Of a DNA stretch of 64,000 bases, positions 8,033-16,206 are shown piece by piece. Origin of the DNA: Mycobacterium sp. URHD0025 (GTDB lineage: Bacteria; Actinomycetota; Actinomycetes; Mycobacteriales; Mycobacteriaceae); NCBI RefSeq assembly GCF_000426065.1, contig NZ_AUEQ01000012.1, positions 124,001 through 188,000 of the forward strand, in the 5' to 3' direction. The first letter of the stretch is position 1, and every line of letters starts with the position of its first letter. The notes under the pieces were generated by a model. The model searched no databases. It saw only the letters and a program-made list of their open reading frames with translations, and was not told where the DNA came from. The position numbers and the translations under genes are program-made.

Positions 8033-8803
8033 ATGACTGTCTTGATCGAAGACCCGCTGATCGCGGGCATGGCCATCGAGCGGACGCTGCCGCTGCACGA
8101 ATCGAGCCGGCGCCTACGTGAGCTGTACCCCGAGTGCCCGCGGGTCTACGGCGTGGCCGTGGTGGGCGACCTGTCGCGCCGGCGGTGGTGGCCGCTGGCC
8201 GAGGCGTTGTCCGCGGATCGGTTGCAAGGCATGTTCGACGCCGCAATGGCCGAGACGGGTAATTCTGCCGCGGTCGCCCAGCAGTTGGCCGCCACGTTCA
8301 TCCATGTGGTGATCGGGCGGGTGGTGCCGCTGCTGGTGCTGGAAGGACGCGCGTGGGACACGGGGCTGGAGAACCTGTGGGTCCACGTCGATTCGGAAGG
8401 CGCGATCGACTGGGTCGGCGTCGTCGATCCGACCCTGCGCGGCCTGCCCGAGGATCCGTACTACTCCGGCCGCGCCGTTCGGTTCGCGAGTGCGTCCCAT
8501 GACGGGATAGTCGCGTTGCCCAGCGAGGCTGCGCTGACCACCTGGGTGGCCCATCGCAGTCATCGCGCGCTTGAGCCGTTGTTCGCGCGGCTGGTCCAGA
8601 TCAGTGAGGGCGCGATGTCGGTCGCTGCGATGTGGCACATGGTGGGGGCGGCCGTCGTGGGGGCGGCGACGCAGGTCCCGCTGCTGGCCGGGTCCAGCGA
8701 GGTGGTGAGCATGCGGCGGGGTCAGGCGGTGCTCGATGCGCTCGTGGGGTTCGGTCTGCCGGTCCGCGGCTGCGGCCGCGCAGGGAAGGTCTTGTTAAAT
8801 TAG
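8033..8803 (+). CDS. FhuF/IucC-C-terminal-like iron protein, IdeR-regulated
   Basis: A predicted cytoplasmic protein of 256 residues, resembling the FhuF-like ferric reductase and siderophore-handling family (the IucA/IucC C-terminal fold). The best-matching core is around residues 85-150 (HVVIGRVVPLLVLEGRAW and LENLWVHVDSEGAIDWVGVV). The reading frame stays open further upstream, but the ATG at 8033 has GGAGGTGG just before it and lies directly after the iron box, so it is the chosen start. The usual FhuF C-terminal Cys-Cys-x10-Cys-x2-Cys iron-sulfur motif is missing; only one Cys is present near the end. A role in releasing iron from mycobactin or exochelin-type ferri-siderophores is inferred from the regulation, not shown. 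From memory it is absent at this place in M. tuberculosis. Confidence 0.65.
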   Translation: MTVLIEDPLIAGMAIERTLPLHESSRRLRELYPECPRVYGVAVVGDLSRRRWWPLAEALSADRLQGMFDAAMAETGNSAAVAQQLAATFIHVVIGRVVPLLVLEGRAWDTGLENLWVHVDSEGAIDWVGVVDPTLRGLPEDPYYSGRAVRFASASHDGIVALPSEAALTTWVAHRSHRALEPLFARLVQISEGAMSVAAMWHMVGAAVVGAATQVPLLAGSSEVVSMRRGQAVLDALVGFGLPVRGCGRAGKVLLN

Positions 8804-8818
8804 GGAAGCCTTGCCTAT
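8800..8818. promoter_or_regulatory. Weak second IdeR-box-like site
   Basis: TTAGGGAAGCCTTGCCTAT matches 13 of 19 positions of the IdeR consensus and overlaps the stop codon of the FhuF-like gene. A GGCTAAC half-site follows at about 8833. It would lie ahead of the thioesterase gene, but a strong hairpin intervenes, so the function is doubtful. Confidence 0.3.
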
Positions 8819-8886
8819 TATGTAGATACGAGGCTAACGGACCGCGCCGGAGTCCTGAGGGCTGCAGAGACCCCCGGTCCGCTCGA

Positions 8887-8921
8887 GGGCGGGTCCCGCG
8901 TTTGACACGCGGGACCCGCCC
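8887..8921 (+). terminator. Strong hairpin terminator after the FhuF-like gene
   Basis: Positions 8887-8900 (GGGCGGGTCCCGCG) and 8908-8921 are exact reverse complements with a 7-base loop. This is a 14-bp, almost entirely G/C stem with no long U-tract. It lies 84 bases after the FhuF-like stop codon and 39 bases before the thioesterase start, so it probably separates the two transcripts. Confidence 0.7.
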
Positions 8922-8959
8922 GCATCTTTGTGGCAATACGGCGTGTAGACACGAGGGTT

Positions 8960-9361
8960 GTGACCACTGATTCCCCTGAAGGCCTGGGCAAAGGTTTCGA
9001 CACCGAACTGGGCCTGACCTATCTCGAGCTCACTCCCGACGGCGGCCGCGCGCAGTTGACGATTCACGACAAGCTGCTGCAGCCCTGGGGCATCGTGCAC
9101 GGTGGGGTGTACTGCTCGATCGTCGAAAGTCTGGCCAGTGTTTCCGGCCATATCTGGCTGTCGGAGAACGGCGGCGGCACCGTGGTCGGGGTCAACAACA
9201 ACACCGATTTTCTGCGCGCGATCGGATCCGGGACGGTCACTGCAGTTTCCGAGCCGATTCACCGGGGCCGGCGCCAGCAGCTGTGGCTGATCACCATCAC
9301 CGACGAGAATGGCAAGCCCGTGGCCCGCGGCCAGGTGCGGCTGCAGAACGTCCCCGAGTAG
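8960..9361 (+). CDS. Hotdog-fold PaaI family thioesterase
   Basis: A small acyl-CoA thioesterase of the hotdog superfamily, 133 residues from the GTG at 8960. The signature HGGVYCSIVESLAS (residues about 50-63) carries the HGG and the acidic residue of the PaaI/4HBT active site. VVGVNNNTDFLRAI and GRRQQLWLITITDENGKPVA match the Rv1847 family closely. An in-frame GTG at 8930 exists but would run through the tail of the upstream hairpin region; the later GTG has GAGGG before it. It directly precedes ureA, with a 73-base gap, as in M. tuberculosis. The physiological substrate is not known. Confidence 0.85.
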   Translation: MTTDSPEGLGKGFDTELGLTYLELTPDGGRAQLTIHDKLLQPWGIVHGGVYCSIVESLASVSGHIWLSENGGGTVVGVNNNTDFLRAIGSGTVTAVSEPIHRGRRQQLWLITITDENGKPVARGQVRLQNVPE

Positions 9362-9434
9362 CGGGCGGGCCTGCCGGCCGAGCGGGCACACCGAGCGCTG
9401 CCGAACCCCGCTCGGCGTGGCAATATCGCGCACT

Positions 9435-9737
9435 ATGCGTTTGACCCCGCATGAGCAGGATCGACTGCTCATCTCATATGCCGCCGACCTGGCGCGGCGC
9501 AGACAGGCTCGCGGCTTGCTGCTCAACCATCCCGAGGCCGTCGCGGTGATCACCGATCACCTGTTGGAAGGCGCTCGTGACGGTCGCACGGTCGCCGAGT
9601 TGATGGTGAGCGGACGCGATGTGCTGACTCGCGCAGAGGTCATGGAGGGAGTGCCCGAGATGCTGCACGACGTCCAGGTCGAGGCCACCTTTCCCGACGG
9701 AACCAAACTGGTCACCGTCCACAACCCGATCGCCTAG
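9435..9737 (+). CDS. ureA: Urease gamma subunit
   Basis: The smallest structural subunit of the nickel urease, which hydrolyses urea to ammonia and carbamate. The 100-residue product starts MRLTPHEQDRLLISYAADLA and contains LNHPEAVAVITDHLLEGARD, GRTVAELM and VEATFPDGTKLVTVHNPI, all typical of UreA. The ATG at 9435 gives the standard 100-residue length; the open frame upstream to 9309 overlaps the thioesterase gene and is not coding. It is the first gene of ureABCFGD, followed by ureB after 6 bases. Confidence 0.97.
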   Translation: MRLTPHEQDRLLISYAADLARRRQARGLLLNHPEAVAVITDHLLEGARDGRTVAELMVSGRDVLTRAEVMEGVPEMLHDVQVEATFPDGTKLVTVHNPIA

Positions 9738-9743
9738 ACGTCG

Positions 9744-10058
9744 ATGATTCCAGGTGAGGTCGTGTTCGGTGAGGGTGCTATTGCGCTCAATGCCGGTGCA
9801 CCACGGTTGATTATCGATGTGGTCAACACCGGTGATCGACCGGTGCAGGTCGGCAGTCACGTTCATCTGCCGCAGGCCAACGCGGCCCTGGACTTCGACC
9901 GGACCGCCGCCCGCGGTCATCGGCTCGACATTCCGGCCGGCACCGCGGTTCGCTTCGAACCCGGTGTGGCCCAGCGTGTCTCGTTGGTGCCGCTGGGCGG
10001 CGCTCGCGAGGTTCACGGCATCAGTCTCGACCCGCCCGGCCGATTGGGATCCGCATGA
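9744..10058 (+). CDS. ureB: Urease beta subunit
   Basis: The beta structural subunit of urease, 104 residues, assembling with UreA and UreC into the (abc)3 core. It starts MIPGEVVFGEGAIALNAG and includes NTGDRPVQVGSHVHLPQANA and LDIPAGTAVRFEPG, the conserved UreB core. Its stop overlaps the ureC start by 4 bases (ATGA), indicating translational coupling. Confidence 0.97.
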   Translation: MIPGEVVFGEGAIALNAGAPRLIIDVVNTGDRPVQVGSHVHLPQANAALDFDRTAARGHRLDIPAGTAVRFEPGVAQRVSLVPLGGAREVHGISLDPPGRLGSA

Positions 10059-11779
10059 CCGAGTTGACCCGTGCCCGCTACGCCGCGCTGTTCGGCCCCA
10101 CCACGGGTGACCGGATCAGGCTGGCCGACACCGATCTGTTCATCGAGATCACCGAGGATCGCAGTGGCGGCCCCGGCCTGGCCGGTGACGAGGCGGTGTT
10201 CGGCGGCGGCAAGGTCCTTCGCGAGTCGATGGGGCAGTCGAGGGCGACCCGCGCCGACGGCGCACCCGACACTGTCATCACGGGCGCGGTGATCATCGAT
10301 CACTGGGGAATCATCAAGGCCGACATCGGGATCCGCGACGGCCGTATCGTGGCCATCGGCAAGGCCGGCAATCCGGACATCATGACCGGTGTGCACCCCG
10401 ATCTGGTCGTCGGTCCGTCGACCGAGATCATCGCGGGCAACGGTCGCATCCTGACCGCAGGCGCGATCGACTGCCACGTGCACCTGATCTGTCCGCAGAT
10501 CATGGAAGAGGCCATCGGCGGCGGCATCACCACCATCGTGGCCGGGGGTACCGGACCGGCCGAGGGCAGCAAGGCGACCACGGTCACACCCGGCGCCTGG
10601 CACCTGGCCAGGATGCTGGAATCTCTGGACTCCTGGCCGCTGAACGTCGCGCTGCTCGGCAAGGGCAACACGGTCAGTTCCGAGGCGATGTGGGAGCAGT
10701 TGCGCGGTGGCGCGGCAGGATTCAAGCTGCACGAGGACTGGGGCACCACGCCGGCGGCCATCGATGCCTGCCTCACGGTCGCCGAAGCCGCCGGGGTGCA
10801 GGTCAACATCCACACCGACACCCTGAATGAGGCCGGCTTCGTCGAGGACACCCTGGCCGCCATCAAGGGCCGCGGCATCCACGCGTACCACACAGAGGGT
10901 GCCGGCGGCGGACACGCACCGGACATCATCACGGTCGCCTCACACCCGAATGTGCTTCCCAGCTCGACCAATCCGACCCGTCCGCACACGGTCAACACAC
11001 TCGACGAGCACCTCGACATGCTCATGGTCTGTCATCACCTGAATCCGAGCGTGCCGGAGGATCTGGCATTCGCCGAGAGCCGGATCCGGCCGTCGACCAT
11101 CGCGGCCGAGGATCTGTTGCACGACATCGGCGCCATCTCGATGATCGGCAGCGACTCGCAGGCGATGGGCCGGGTCGGCGAGGTGGTGCTGCGAACCTGG
11201 CAGACCGCACACGTGATGAAGCGCAGGCGCGGTGCCCTGGAGGGGGATGCGGGGGGTGCCGACAACAATCGCGTCCGCCGATATGTCGCGAAATACACCA
11301 TCTGCCCCGCCATCGCACACGGCCTCGACGACGAGGTCGGCTCGGTCGAGGTCGGCAAGCTCGCCGATCTGGTGTTGTGGGAACCCGCGTTCTTCGGGGT
11401 GCGGCCGCACGCGGTGCTCAAGGGCGGCATGATCGCCTGGGCAGCGATGGGTGATGCCAACGCGTCGATTCCCACCCCGCAGCCCGTTCTCCCGCGGCCC
11501 ATGTTCGGCGCGGCCCCGGCCGCCGCAGCCGCCACGTCGGTGCATTTCGTGTCGCCGCAGGCGATCGAGGACGGCCTGGCGGACCGTCTCGATGTCCGCC
11601 GAAAACTGGCCGCGGTCAAGAATGTCCGGCAGATCGGCAAGGCCCGGATGCCGCTCAACGACGCGCTGCCCCACATCGAGGTCGAGCCGGACACCTTCAC
11701 GGTTCGGATCGACGGGCAGGTGTGGCAGGAACAACCCGCGGCCGAGCTGCCCATGGCCCAGCGATACTTCCTGTTCTAG
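10055..11779 (+). CDS. ureC: Urease alpha subunit, catalytic
   Basis: The catalytic subunit holding the two-nickel centre, 574 residues. All active-site residues are present, offset by seven from the classical Klebsiella numbering. H141 and H143 are in DCHVHL, the lysine to be carbamylated is K224 in GFKLHEDWG, and H226, H253, H279 and D367 complete the nickel ligands. The mobile flap carries C326 and H327 in MVCHHLNP. The enzyme should therefore be active once matured. It is followed without any gap by ureF. Confidence 0.98.
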   Translation: MTELTRARYAALFGPTTGDRIRLADTDLFIEITEDRSGGPGLAGDEAVFGGGKVLRESMGQSRATRADGAPDTVITGAVIIDHWGIIKADIGIRDGRIVAIGKAGNPDIMTGVHPDLVVGPSTEIIAGNGRILTAGAIDCHVHLICPQIMEEAIGGGITTIVAGGTGPAEGSKATTVTPGAWHLARMLESLDSWPLNVALLGKGNTVSSEAMWEQLRGGAAGFKLHEDWGTTPAAIDACLTVAEAAGVQVNIHTDTLNEAGFVEDTLAAIKGRGIHAYHTEGAGGGHAPDIITVASHPNVLPSSTNPTRPHTVNTLDEHLDMLMVCHHLNPSVPEDLAFAESRIRPSTIAAEDLLHDIGAISMIGSDSQAMGRVGEVVLRTWQTAHVMKRRRGALEGDAGGADNNRVRRYVAKYTICPAIAHGLDDEVGSVEVGKLADLVLWEPAFFGVRPHAVLKGGMIAWAAMGDANASIPTPQPVLPRPMFGAAPAAAAATSVHFVSPQAIEDGLADRLDVRRKLAAVKNVRQIGKARMPLNDALPHIEVEPDTFTVRIDGQVWQEQPAAELPMAQRYFLF

Positions 11780-12415
11780 ATGACCAGCCTGGCAACGCTT
11801 CTGACCCTGGCCGACTCGAGATTGCCGACCGGCGGGCACGTGCACTCCGGTGGTGTCGAAGAGGCGGTCACCAGCGGCCTGCTCACCGACGCCGCCACGT
11901 TGCGCGCCTACCTGGTCCGGCGCATCCGCACCAGCGGGCTGGTTGCCGCCTCGATGGCGGTGGCGGTACAGACCGGGGCTATGGACATCCGGTGTGCCGA
12001 TGCCGAGACCGACGCCCGCACACCGGCTCCGGCAGCCCGCGACGCCTCGCGGGCACAGGGCCGCGGGCTGGTCCGGCTGGCCAGGCGGGTCTGGCCCCAG
12101 CAGTCGTGGGACGCGCTCGGGCCTCGGCCCCATCTGCCGGTTGCGGCCGGGGCGGTCGGCACGGCCGCAGGGCTGGATCCGGCCCAGACCGCGCTGTCGG
12201 TGGTCTACACCACCATGACCGGGTCGGCCACCGCCGCGCAGCGCTTGCTCGCATTGGACCCCGCCGATGTCGCGGCGCTGACCTTCGAGCTGTCCGGGTT
12301 GTGTGACGCGGTGGCGGCTGAGGCGGCTTCCGGGCCGGCCGACCTGTCCGATCCCTTGCTCGACGTCCTGGCGCAACGGCACACCGAACGCGACCGGCCG
12401 TTGTTCGTCTCCTGA
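11780..12415 (+). CDS. ureF: Urease accessory protein UreF
   Basis: An accessory protein that gates GTP-dependent nickel delivery to the urease apoprotein, in complex with UreD and UreG. The 211-residue product starts with the UreF-like segment LATLLTLADSRLPTGGHVHS and is all-helical in character, with the long Ala-rich helices of the family. Its ATG immediately follows the ureC stop. In mycobacteria UreF is divergent from the enterobacterial form, but position and N-terminus support the call. Confidence 0.9.
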   Translation: MTSLATLLTLADSRLPTGGHVHSGGVEEAVTSGLLTDAATLRAYLVRRIRTSGLVAASMAVAVQTGAMDIRCADAETDARTPAPAARDASRAQGRGLVRLARRVWPQQSWDALGPRPHLPVAAGAVGTAAGLDPAQTALSVVYTTMTGSATAAQRLLALDPADVAALTFELSGLCDAVAAEAASGPADLSDPLLDVLAQRHTERDRPLFVS

Positions 12416-12446
12416 ATCTGTCTGCCAAGCACTCGAAAGGTCCACC

Positions 12447-13133
12447 ATGCCACCGCATTTCCTCGACGGCGAACCGCACACCCACGCCGACCGGCCAAAA
12501 CGCGTGCGCCTGCCGGGCGAGCCGCTGCGCATCGGCGTCGGCGGCCCGGTCGGATCCGGGAAGACCGCGCTCGTGGCGGCGTTGTGCCGGCAGTTGCGCG
12601 ACGAGCTGTCGCTGGCGGTGTTGACCAACGACATCTACACGACCGAGGATGCCGACTTCCTGCGCAGGCACGCGGTTCTGCCGGACGAGCGCATCGCGGC
12701 GGTGCAGACGGGTGGATGCCCGCATACCGCGATCCGTGACGACATCACCGCCAATCTCGATGCGATCGACGACCTGGTCGAGGCGAACCCGGCACTGGAC
12801 CTGATCCTCGTCGAGTCCGGTGGCGACAACCTGACCGCGACGTTCTCGTCGGGTCTGGTGGACGTGCAGATCTTCGTCATCGATGTGGCCGGGGGAGACA
12901 AGGTGCCGCGCAAGGGTGGGCCGGGCGTGACGTACTCGGACCTGTTGGTGGTGAACAAGACCGATCTGGCACCGCTGGTGGGTGCCGACCTGGAGGTGAT
13001 GCGCCGCGACGCGGCCGCGGTCCGCGCACACCGGCCGACGGCGCTCATCTCGCTGACCGATGATCCGTCCGCGGGGCCGGTTCTGGCGTGGGTGCGTGAG
13101 CAGCTGAAGGTCGCGCAGGCCTCGTCCGCGTGA
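12447..13133 (+). CDS. ureG: Urease accessory GTPase UreG
   Basis: A SIMIBI-class GTPase of 228 residues that carries nickel into urease. The P-loop is GVGGPVGSGKTALVAALCRQ; other conserved parts are LTNDIYTTEDADFL, VQTGGCPHTAIRDD (with the CPH metal-binding motif), ESGGDNL and LLVVNKTDL. The N-terminus has a short His/Asp segment (HFLDGEPHTHAD) that could hold nickel, but no long His tract. The ATG at 12447 was chosen because it gives the family N-terminus, 31 bases after ureF; the open frame upstream overlaps ureF. No ureE is present in the operon. Confidence 0.96.
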   Translation: MPPHFLDGEPHTHADRPKRVRLPGEPLRIGVGGPVGSGKTALVAALCRQLRDELSLAVLTNDIYTTEDADFLRRHAVLPDERIAAVQTGGCPHTAIRDDITANLDAIDDLVEANPALDLILVESGGDNLTATFSSGLVDVQIFVIDVAGGDKVPRKGGPGVTYSDLLVVNKTDLAPLVGADLEVMRRDAAAVRAHRPTALISLTDDPSAGPVLAWVREQLKVAQASSA

Positions 13134-13789
13134 TGCAGACCCACGTCGTCATCACGGCCTCGCCGGGGCGGTTGCCGCGGATCGAGGCGCGCGGCGGGCT
13201 GGCCGGACGCTGCACCGAACCCGATACGGTGCATCTGATCTCCACGGCGGCCACCCCGCTGGGCGGTGACACCGTCACGGTGCGGCTCGTGGTGGAAGCC
13301 GGGGCCCGGCTACGGATCCGGACCGCCGCGGCGACGATGGTGCTCCCCGGCGGCCACACGCCGGAGTCGGCGGCACAGTGGGAGCTCGATGTGGCCGGGC
13401 AGTTGGATCTCGATCCGCAACCCACCGTGGTGGCCGGTGGTTCGGTGCATCACACCACGACCCGGCTGCACCTCACCGAGTCGGCACAGATCCGCTTCCG
13501 GGAGCGGGTGCAGATCGGCAGATCCGGTGAACGGCAAGGATTCTGGTCGTCCAGTTTGCATGCCGACGTCGGCTCGACGCCACTGTTGCGTCATCGCATC
13601 GAACTCGGGTGCGGCGCAGTGGGTGATGACGTGCTGGTGGCGCCAAGGGCTTGTGCGAGTGAACTGCGCTATCCCGCAACGTCATTCGACGCCCGCGGAA
13701 CCGTTCTCGCGCTGGCCCGCGGCGGCAGCCTGGCCACCTGGCAAGGGGACCGGCTGCCGCCCGAGGGTGCCGAACGCTCAGAAGGCTAG
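13133..13789 (+). CDS. ureD: Urease accessory protein UreD
   Basis: A urease chaperone of the UreD/UreH family, 218 residues from the ATG at 13133. It overlaps the ureG stop as TGATG; a GTG one codon earlier is also possible. Typical features are TVHLISTAATPLGGDTVTVR, the central IRTAAATMVLPGG segment and FRERVQIGRSGERQGFWSS. It ends the ureABCFGD operon and overlaps the tail of the convergent ndh gene by 4 bases. Confidence 0.92.
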   Translation: MQTHVVITASPGRLPRIEARGGLAGRCTEPDTVHLISTAATPLGGDTVTVRLVVEAGARLRIRTAAATMVLPGGHTPESAAQWELDVAGQLDLDPQPTVVAGGSVHHTTTRLHLTESAQIRFRERVQIGRSGERQGFWSSSLHADVGSTPLLRHRIELGCGAVGDDVLVAPRACASELRYPATSFDARGTVLALARGGSLATWQGDRLPPEGAERSEG

Positions 13790-15159
13790 GACGCCGCCTT
13801 CTCGGTTTCCTGTACGGCCGCCGCGATCTCTTCGAGTTCTTCGATCCTGGTGCGGGCATAGGCCTGCTGCTCGGTGATGGTGAGCTGTCCGCGTTTGGTG
13901 CTCAGGAACGTCACACCCCACGACAGCACCGTCACCAGCCGGCTCTTGAACCCGACGATGTACACCAGGTGCAGCACCAGCCAGCAGACCCACGCGAAGA
14001 ATCCGGAGAACTCAACCGGCCCCACCTTGGCCACCGCCGAGAAACGCGACACCGTGGCCATCGAGCCCTTGTCGAAGTATTCGAACGGGGCTCGGATCTT
14101 CGGGCTGGTGCCTGCGACCTCACGCTTGATCAGCTTGGCCGCGTAGCGACCGCCCTGGATCGCGCCCTGCGCAACGCCGGGCACGCCGTCGACGGCGGCC
14201 ATGTCGCCGACCACGAACACATTGGGATGGCCCGGGATTGTCAGATCGGGTGCCACCTTCACCCGGCCGGCGCGATCCAGCTCCACACCGGACTGCTCGG
14301 CCAGATCCTTGCCCAGCGGGCTGGCCGAGACACCGGCAGACCAGACCTTGCAGGCCGATTCGATGCGTCGCAGCGTGCCGTCGGAATCCTTGACCGTCAG
14401 CCCGTTGCGGTCGACGTCGGTCACCATGGCGCCGAGTTGAACCTCGACCCCCATCTTCTCCAGCCGTTCCTGGGCCCGTTTGCCCAGCTTCTCGCCCATC
14501 GGCGGCAGCACCGCCGGTGCGGCGTCGAGCAGGATCACCCGGGCCTCGGTGGGATCGATGTGCCGGAAGCTGCCGCGCAGTGTCTGATCGGCCAATTCGG
14601 CGATCTGCCCGGCCATTTCGACACCGGTCGGACCCGCGCCCACCACGGTGAAGGTCAGGAGCTTGGCGCGGCGCACCGGATCGCTGGAACGCTCGGCCTG
14701 TTCGAACGCGCCGAGGATACGGCCACGGAGTTCCAGCGCGTCGTCGATCGACTTCATGCCTGGAGCGAACTCGGCGAAATGATCGTTGCCGAAGTAGGAC
14801 TGCCCGGCGCCGGCCGCGATGATCAGGCTGTCGTACGGCGTGGAATAGGTGTGTCCGAGCAACACCGAATCCACGGTCTGGTTCTCCAGATCGATGTGGG
14901 TGACATCACCCAACAGCACCTGGGCGTTCTTCTGCTTCCGCAGGATCACGCGCGTGGCCGGGGCGATCTCGCCTTCGGAGATGATGCCGGTGGCCACCTG
15001 GTACAGCAGCGGCTGGAACAGGTGGTGGGTGGTGCGGGCGATCAGCTTGACGTCGACGTCGGCACGTTTCAGGGTCTTCGCGGCGGTCAGACCGCCGAAA
15101 CCCGATCCGATGATGACTACCTTATGCCGATCCGACGCCGTAGCTCCGGGATGGCTCAT
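13786..15159 (-). CDS. ndh: Type II NADH dehydrogenase
   Basis: A single-subunit, non-proton-pumping NADH:menaquinone oxidoreductase feeding the respiratory chain on the inner face of the membrane. The FAD site is VVIIGSGFGGLTAAKTLKRA near the N-terminus. The NADH site is VVGAGPTGVEMAGQIAELAD near residue 172, and a second FAD contact is NVFVVGDMAAVDGVPGVAQG. The C-terminal region, about residues 385-415, has the hydrophobic FFAWVCWLVLHLVYIVGF anchor typical of NDH-2. Length 457 is close to the 463 of M. tuberculosis Ndh. It corresponds to Rv1854c in order. Confidence 0.95.
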   Translation of the reverse strand: MSHPGATASDRHKVVIIGSGFGGLTAAKTLKRADVDVKLIARTTHHLFQPLLYQVATGIISEGEIAPATRVILRKQKNAQVLLGDVTHIDLENQTVDSVLLGHTYSTPYDSLIIAAGAGQSYFGNDHFAEFAPGMKSIDDALELRGRILGAFEQAERSSDPVRRAKLLTFTVVGAGPTGVEMAGQIAELADQTLRGSFRHIDPTEARVILLDAAPAVLPPMGEKLGKRAQERLEKMGVEVQLGAMVTDVDRNGLTVKDSDGTLRRIESACKVWSAGVSASPLGKDLAEQSGVELDRAGRVKVAPDLTIPGHPNVFVVGDMAAVDGVPGVAQGAIQGGRYAAKLIKREVAGTSPKIRAPFEYFDKGSMATVSRFSAVAKVGPVEFSGFFAWVCWLVLHLVYIVGFKSRLVTVLSWGVTFLSTKRGQLTITEQQAYARTRIEELEEIAAAVQETEKAAS

Positions 15160-15257
15160 TGCTGCTCCTCGCGGACGTGTTTGCCACTCGATACAACCGA
15201 TAGGTTAGTCGGCGCCATTCCCACGGGTGCGGTGAGATGGCCAACCAAACCGAATGT

Positions 15258-16187
15258 TTACCCGGATATGAGTGGTTTCAAGACTTCGCCGACCGCAGCG
15301 ATATCGCCGGGACGGTAACCGTGCAGCTGAGTCGGCAGGTTGAGCACCACGCCGCCGATGCCAGCGTCGAGCACCTTCGTCTGGATCTGCTCGGCGATGC
15401 GCTCGGGGCTACCGGCGACGGTGCGCTGCCTGAATGCTTCGGGCACCGCATCGACGGTCGCGTTCTCGTCGATGAGCGCGGTGAGCAGCACACTGGTTTC
15501 CAGCGTCGCCGGGTCGCGGTCGATCGCTTCGCACTGCTGTTGGGCCACCTCGACTTTGCGCGGCAGCTCGTCGAAGTTGGCGATGATGTTGAGGTGATCG
15601 AAGTGCCGTGCCGCGAGCGGAATGGTCTTCTTCTCGCCGCTGCCGCCGATCATCAACGGAATGTGTTCGCGGAAACGGGGATTGGCCATCGCCTCCTGCG
15701 TGCGGTAGTACTTGCCGGTGAAGGTCGGCCGCTCGCCGGCGAGCATCGGCAGGATGATCTGCAGGGCTTCGCCGAGTTTGTCGAAGCGTTCGGTGAAGGT
15801 GCCGAATTCGTAGCCGAGCTGATCGTGCTCGAGTTCGAACCAGCCGGTGCCGATTCCGAGGATGGCACGGCCCTGGCTGATCACGTCGAGCGTGGTGATC
15901 GCCTTGGCCAGCAGGGTCGGATTCCGGTAGGTATTGCCGGTGACCAGGGTGCCGAGCTGGACGGCCTCGGTCGCGGTGGCCAGCGCGCCGAGCGCGGTGT
16001 AGGCCTCCAGCATCGGTTGGTCGGGCGTGCCGAGACCTGGCAGCTGATAGAAGTGGTCCATCACGAAGACGGAGTCGAAGCCGGCAGCTTCAGCTTCCTG
16101 TGCTTGCGCGATGACGGTGGGGAAGAGTTCGGAAACCCCGGTGCCGTAGGAGAAATTGGGTATCTGGAGTGCGAGTCGGATCGTCAC
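15258..16187 (-). CDS. LLM class (F420-dependent type) oxidoreductase
   Basis: A luciferase-like TIM-barrel oxidoreductase of 309 residues, most likely using F420, as many mycobacterial members do. The family string GFDSVFVMDHFYQLPGLGTP is near residues 38-57, and AILGIGTGWFELEHDQLGYE is typical of the F420-dependent subgroup; RFDKLGEALQIILPML and PLMIGGSGEKKTIPLAARH follow. The start is GTG. Its substrate is unknown. It is equivalent in position to Rv1855c. Confidence 0.88.
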   Translation of the reverse strand: MTIRLALQIPNFSYGTGVSELFPTVIAQAQEAEAAGFDSVFVMDHFYQLPGLGTPDQPMLEAYTALGALATATEAVQLGTLVTGNTYRNPTLLAKAITTLDVISQGRAILGIGTGWFELEHDQLGYEFGTFTERFDKLGEALQIILPMLAGERPTFTGKYYRTQEAMANPRFREHIPLMIGGSGEKKTIPLAARHFDHLNIIANFDELPRKVEVAQQQCEAIDRDPATLETSVLLTALIDENATVDAVPEAFRQRTVAGSPERIAEQIQTKVLDAGIGGVVLNLPTQLHGYRPGDIAAVGEVLKPLISG

Positions 16188-16206
16188 TCCGTCAACCGTA
16201 ACCCTC

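Noticed and set aside
8790..8850. Possible frameshifted FhuF Cys motif (C-L-L-C-R-Y in the +1 frame after the FhuF-like gene)
   Set aside because: The spacing does not match the CC-x10-C-x2-C motif, and the region overlaps an IdeR-like palindrome and precedes the hairpin.
10940..12634. Long minus-strand frames across ureC-ureG
   Set aside because: They are antisense shadows of genes with intact catalytic motifs and show no recognisable protein features.
15196..15214. AGGTTAG half-site upstream of ndh resembling an IdeR box
   Set aside because: Only about 11 of 19 positions match, with no inverted partner.
13969..15318. A 449-codon plus-strand frame opposite ndh
   Set aside because: His/Gly/Gln-rich antisense translation without motifs; ndh itself is unambiguous.
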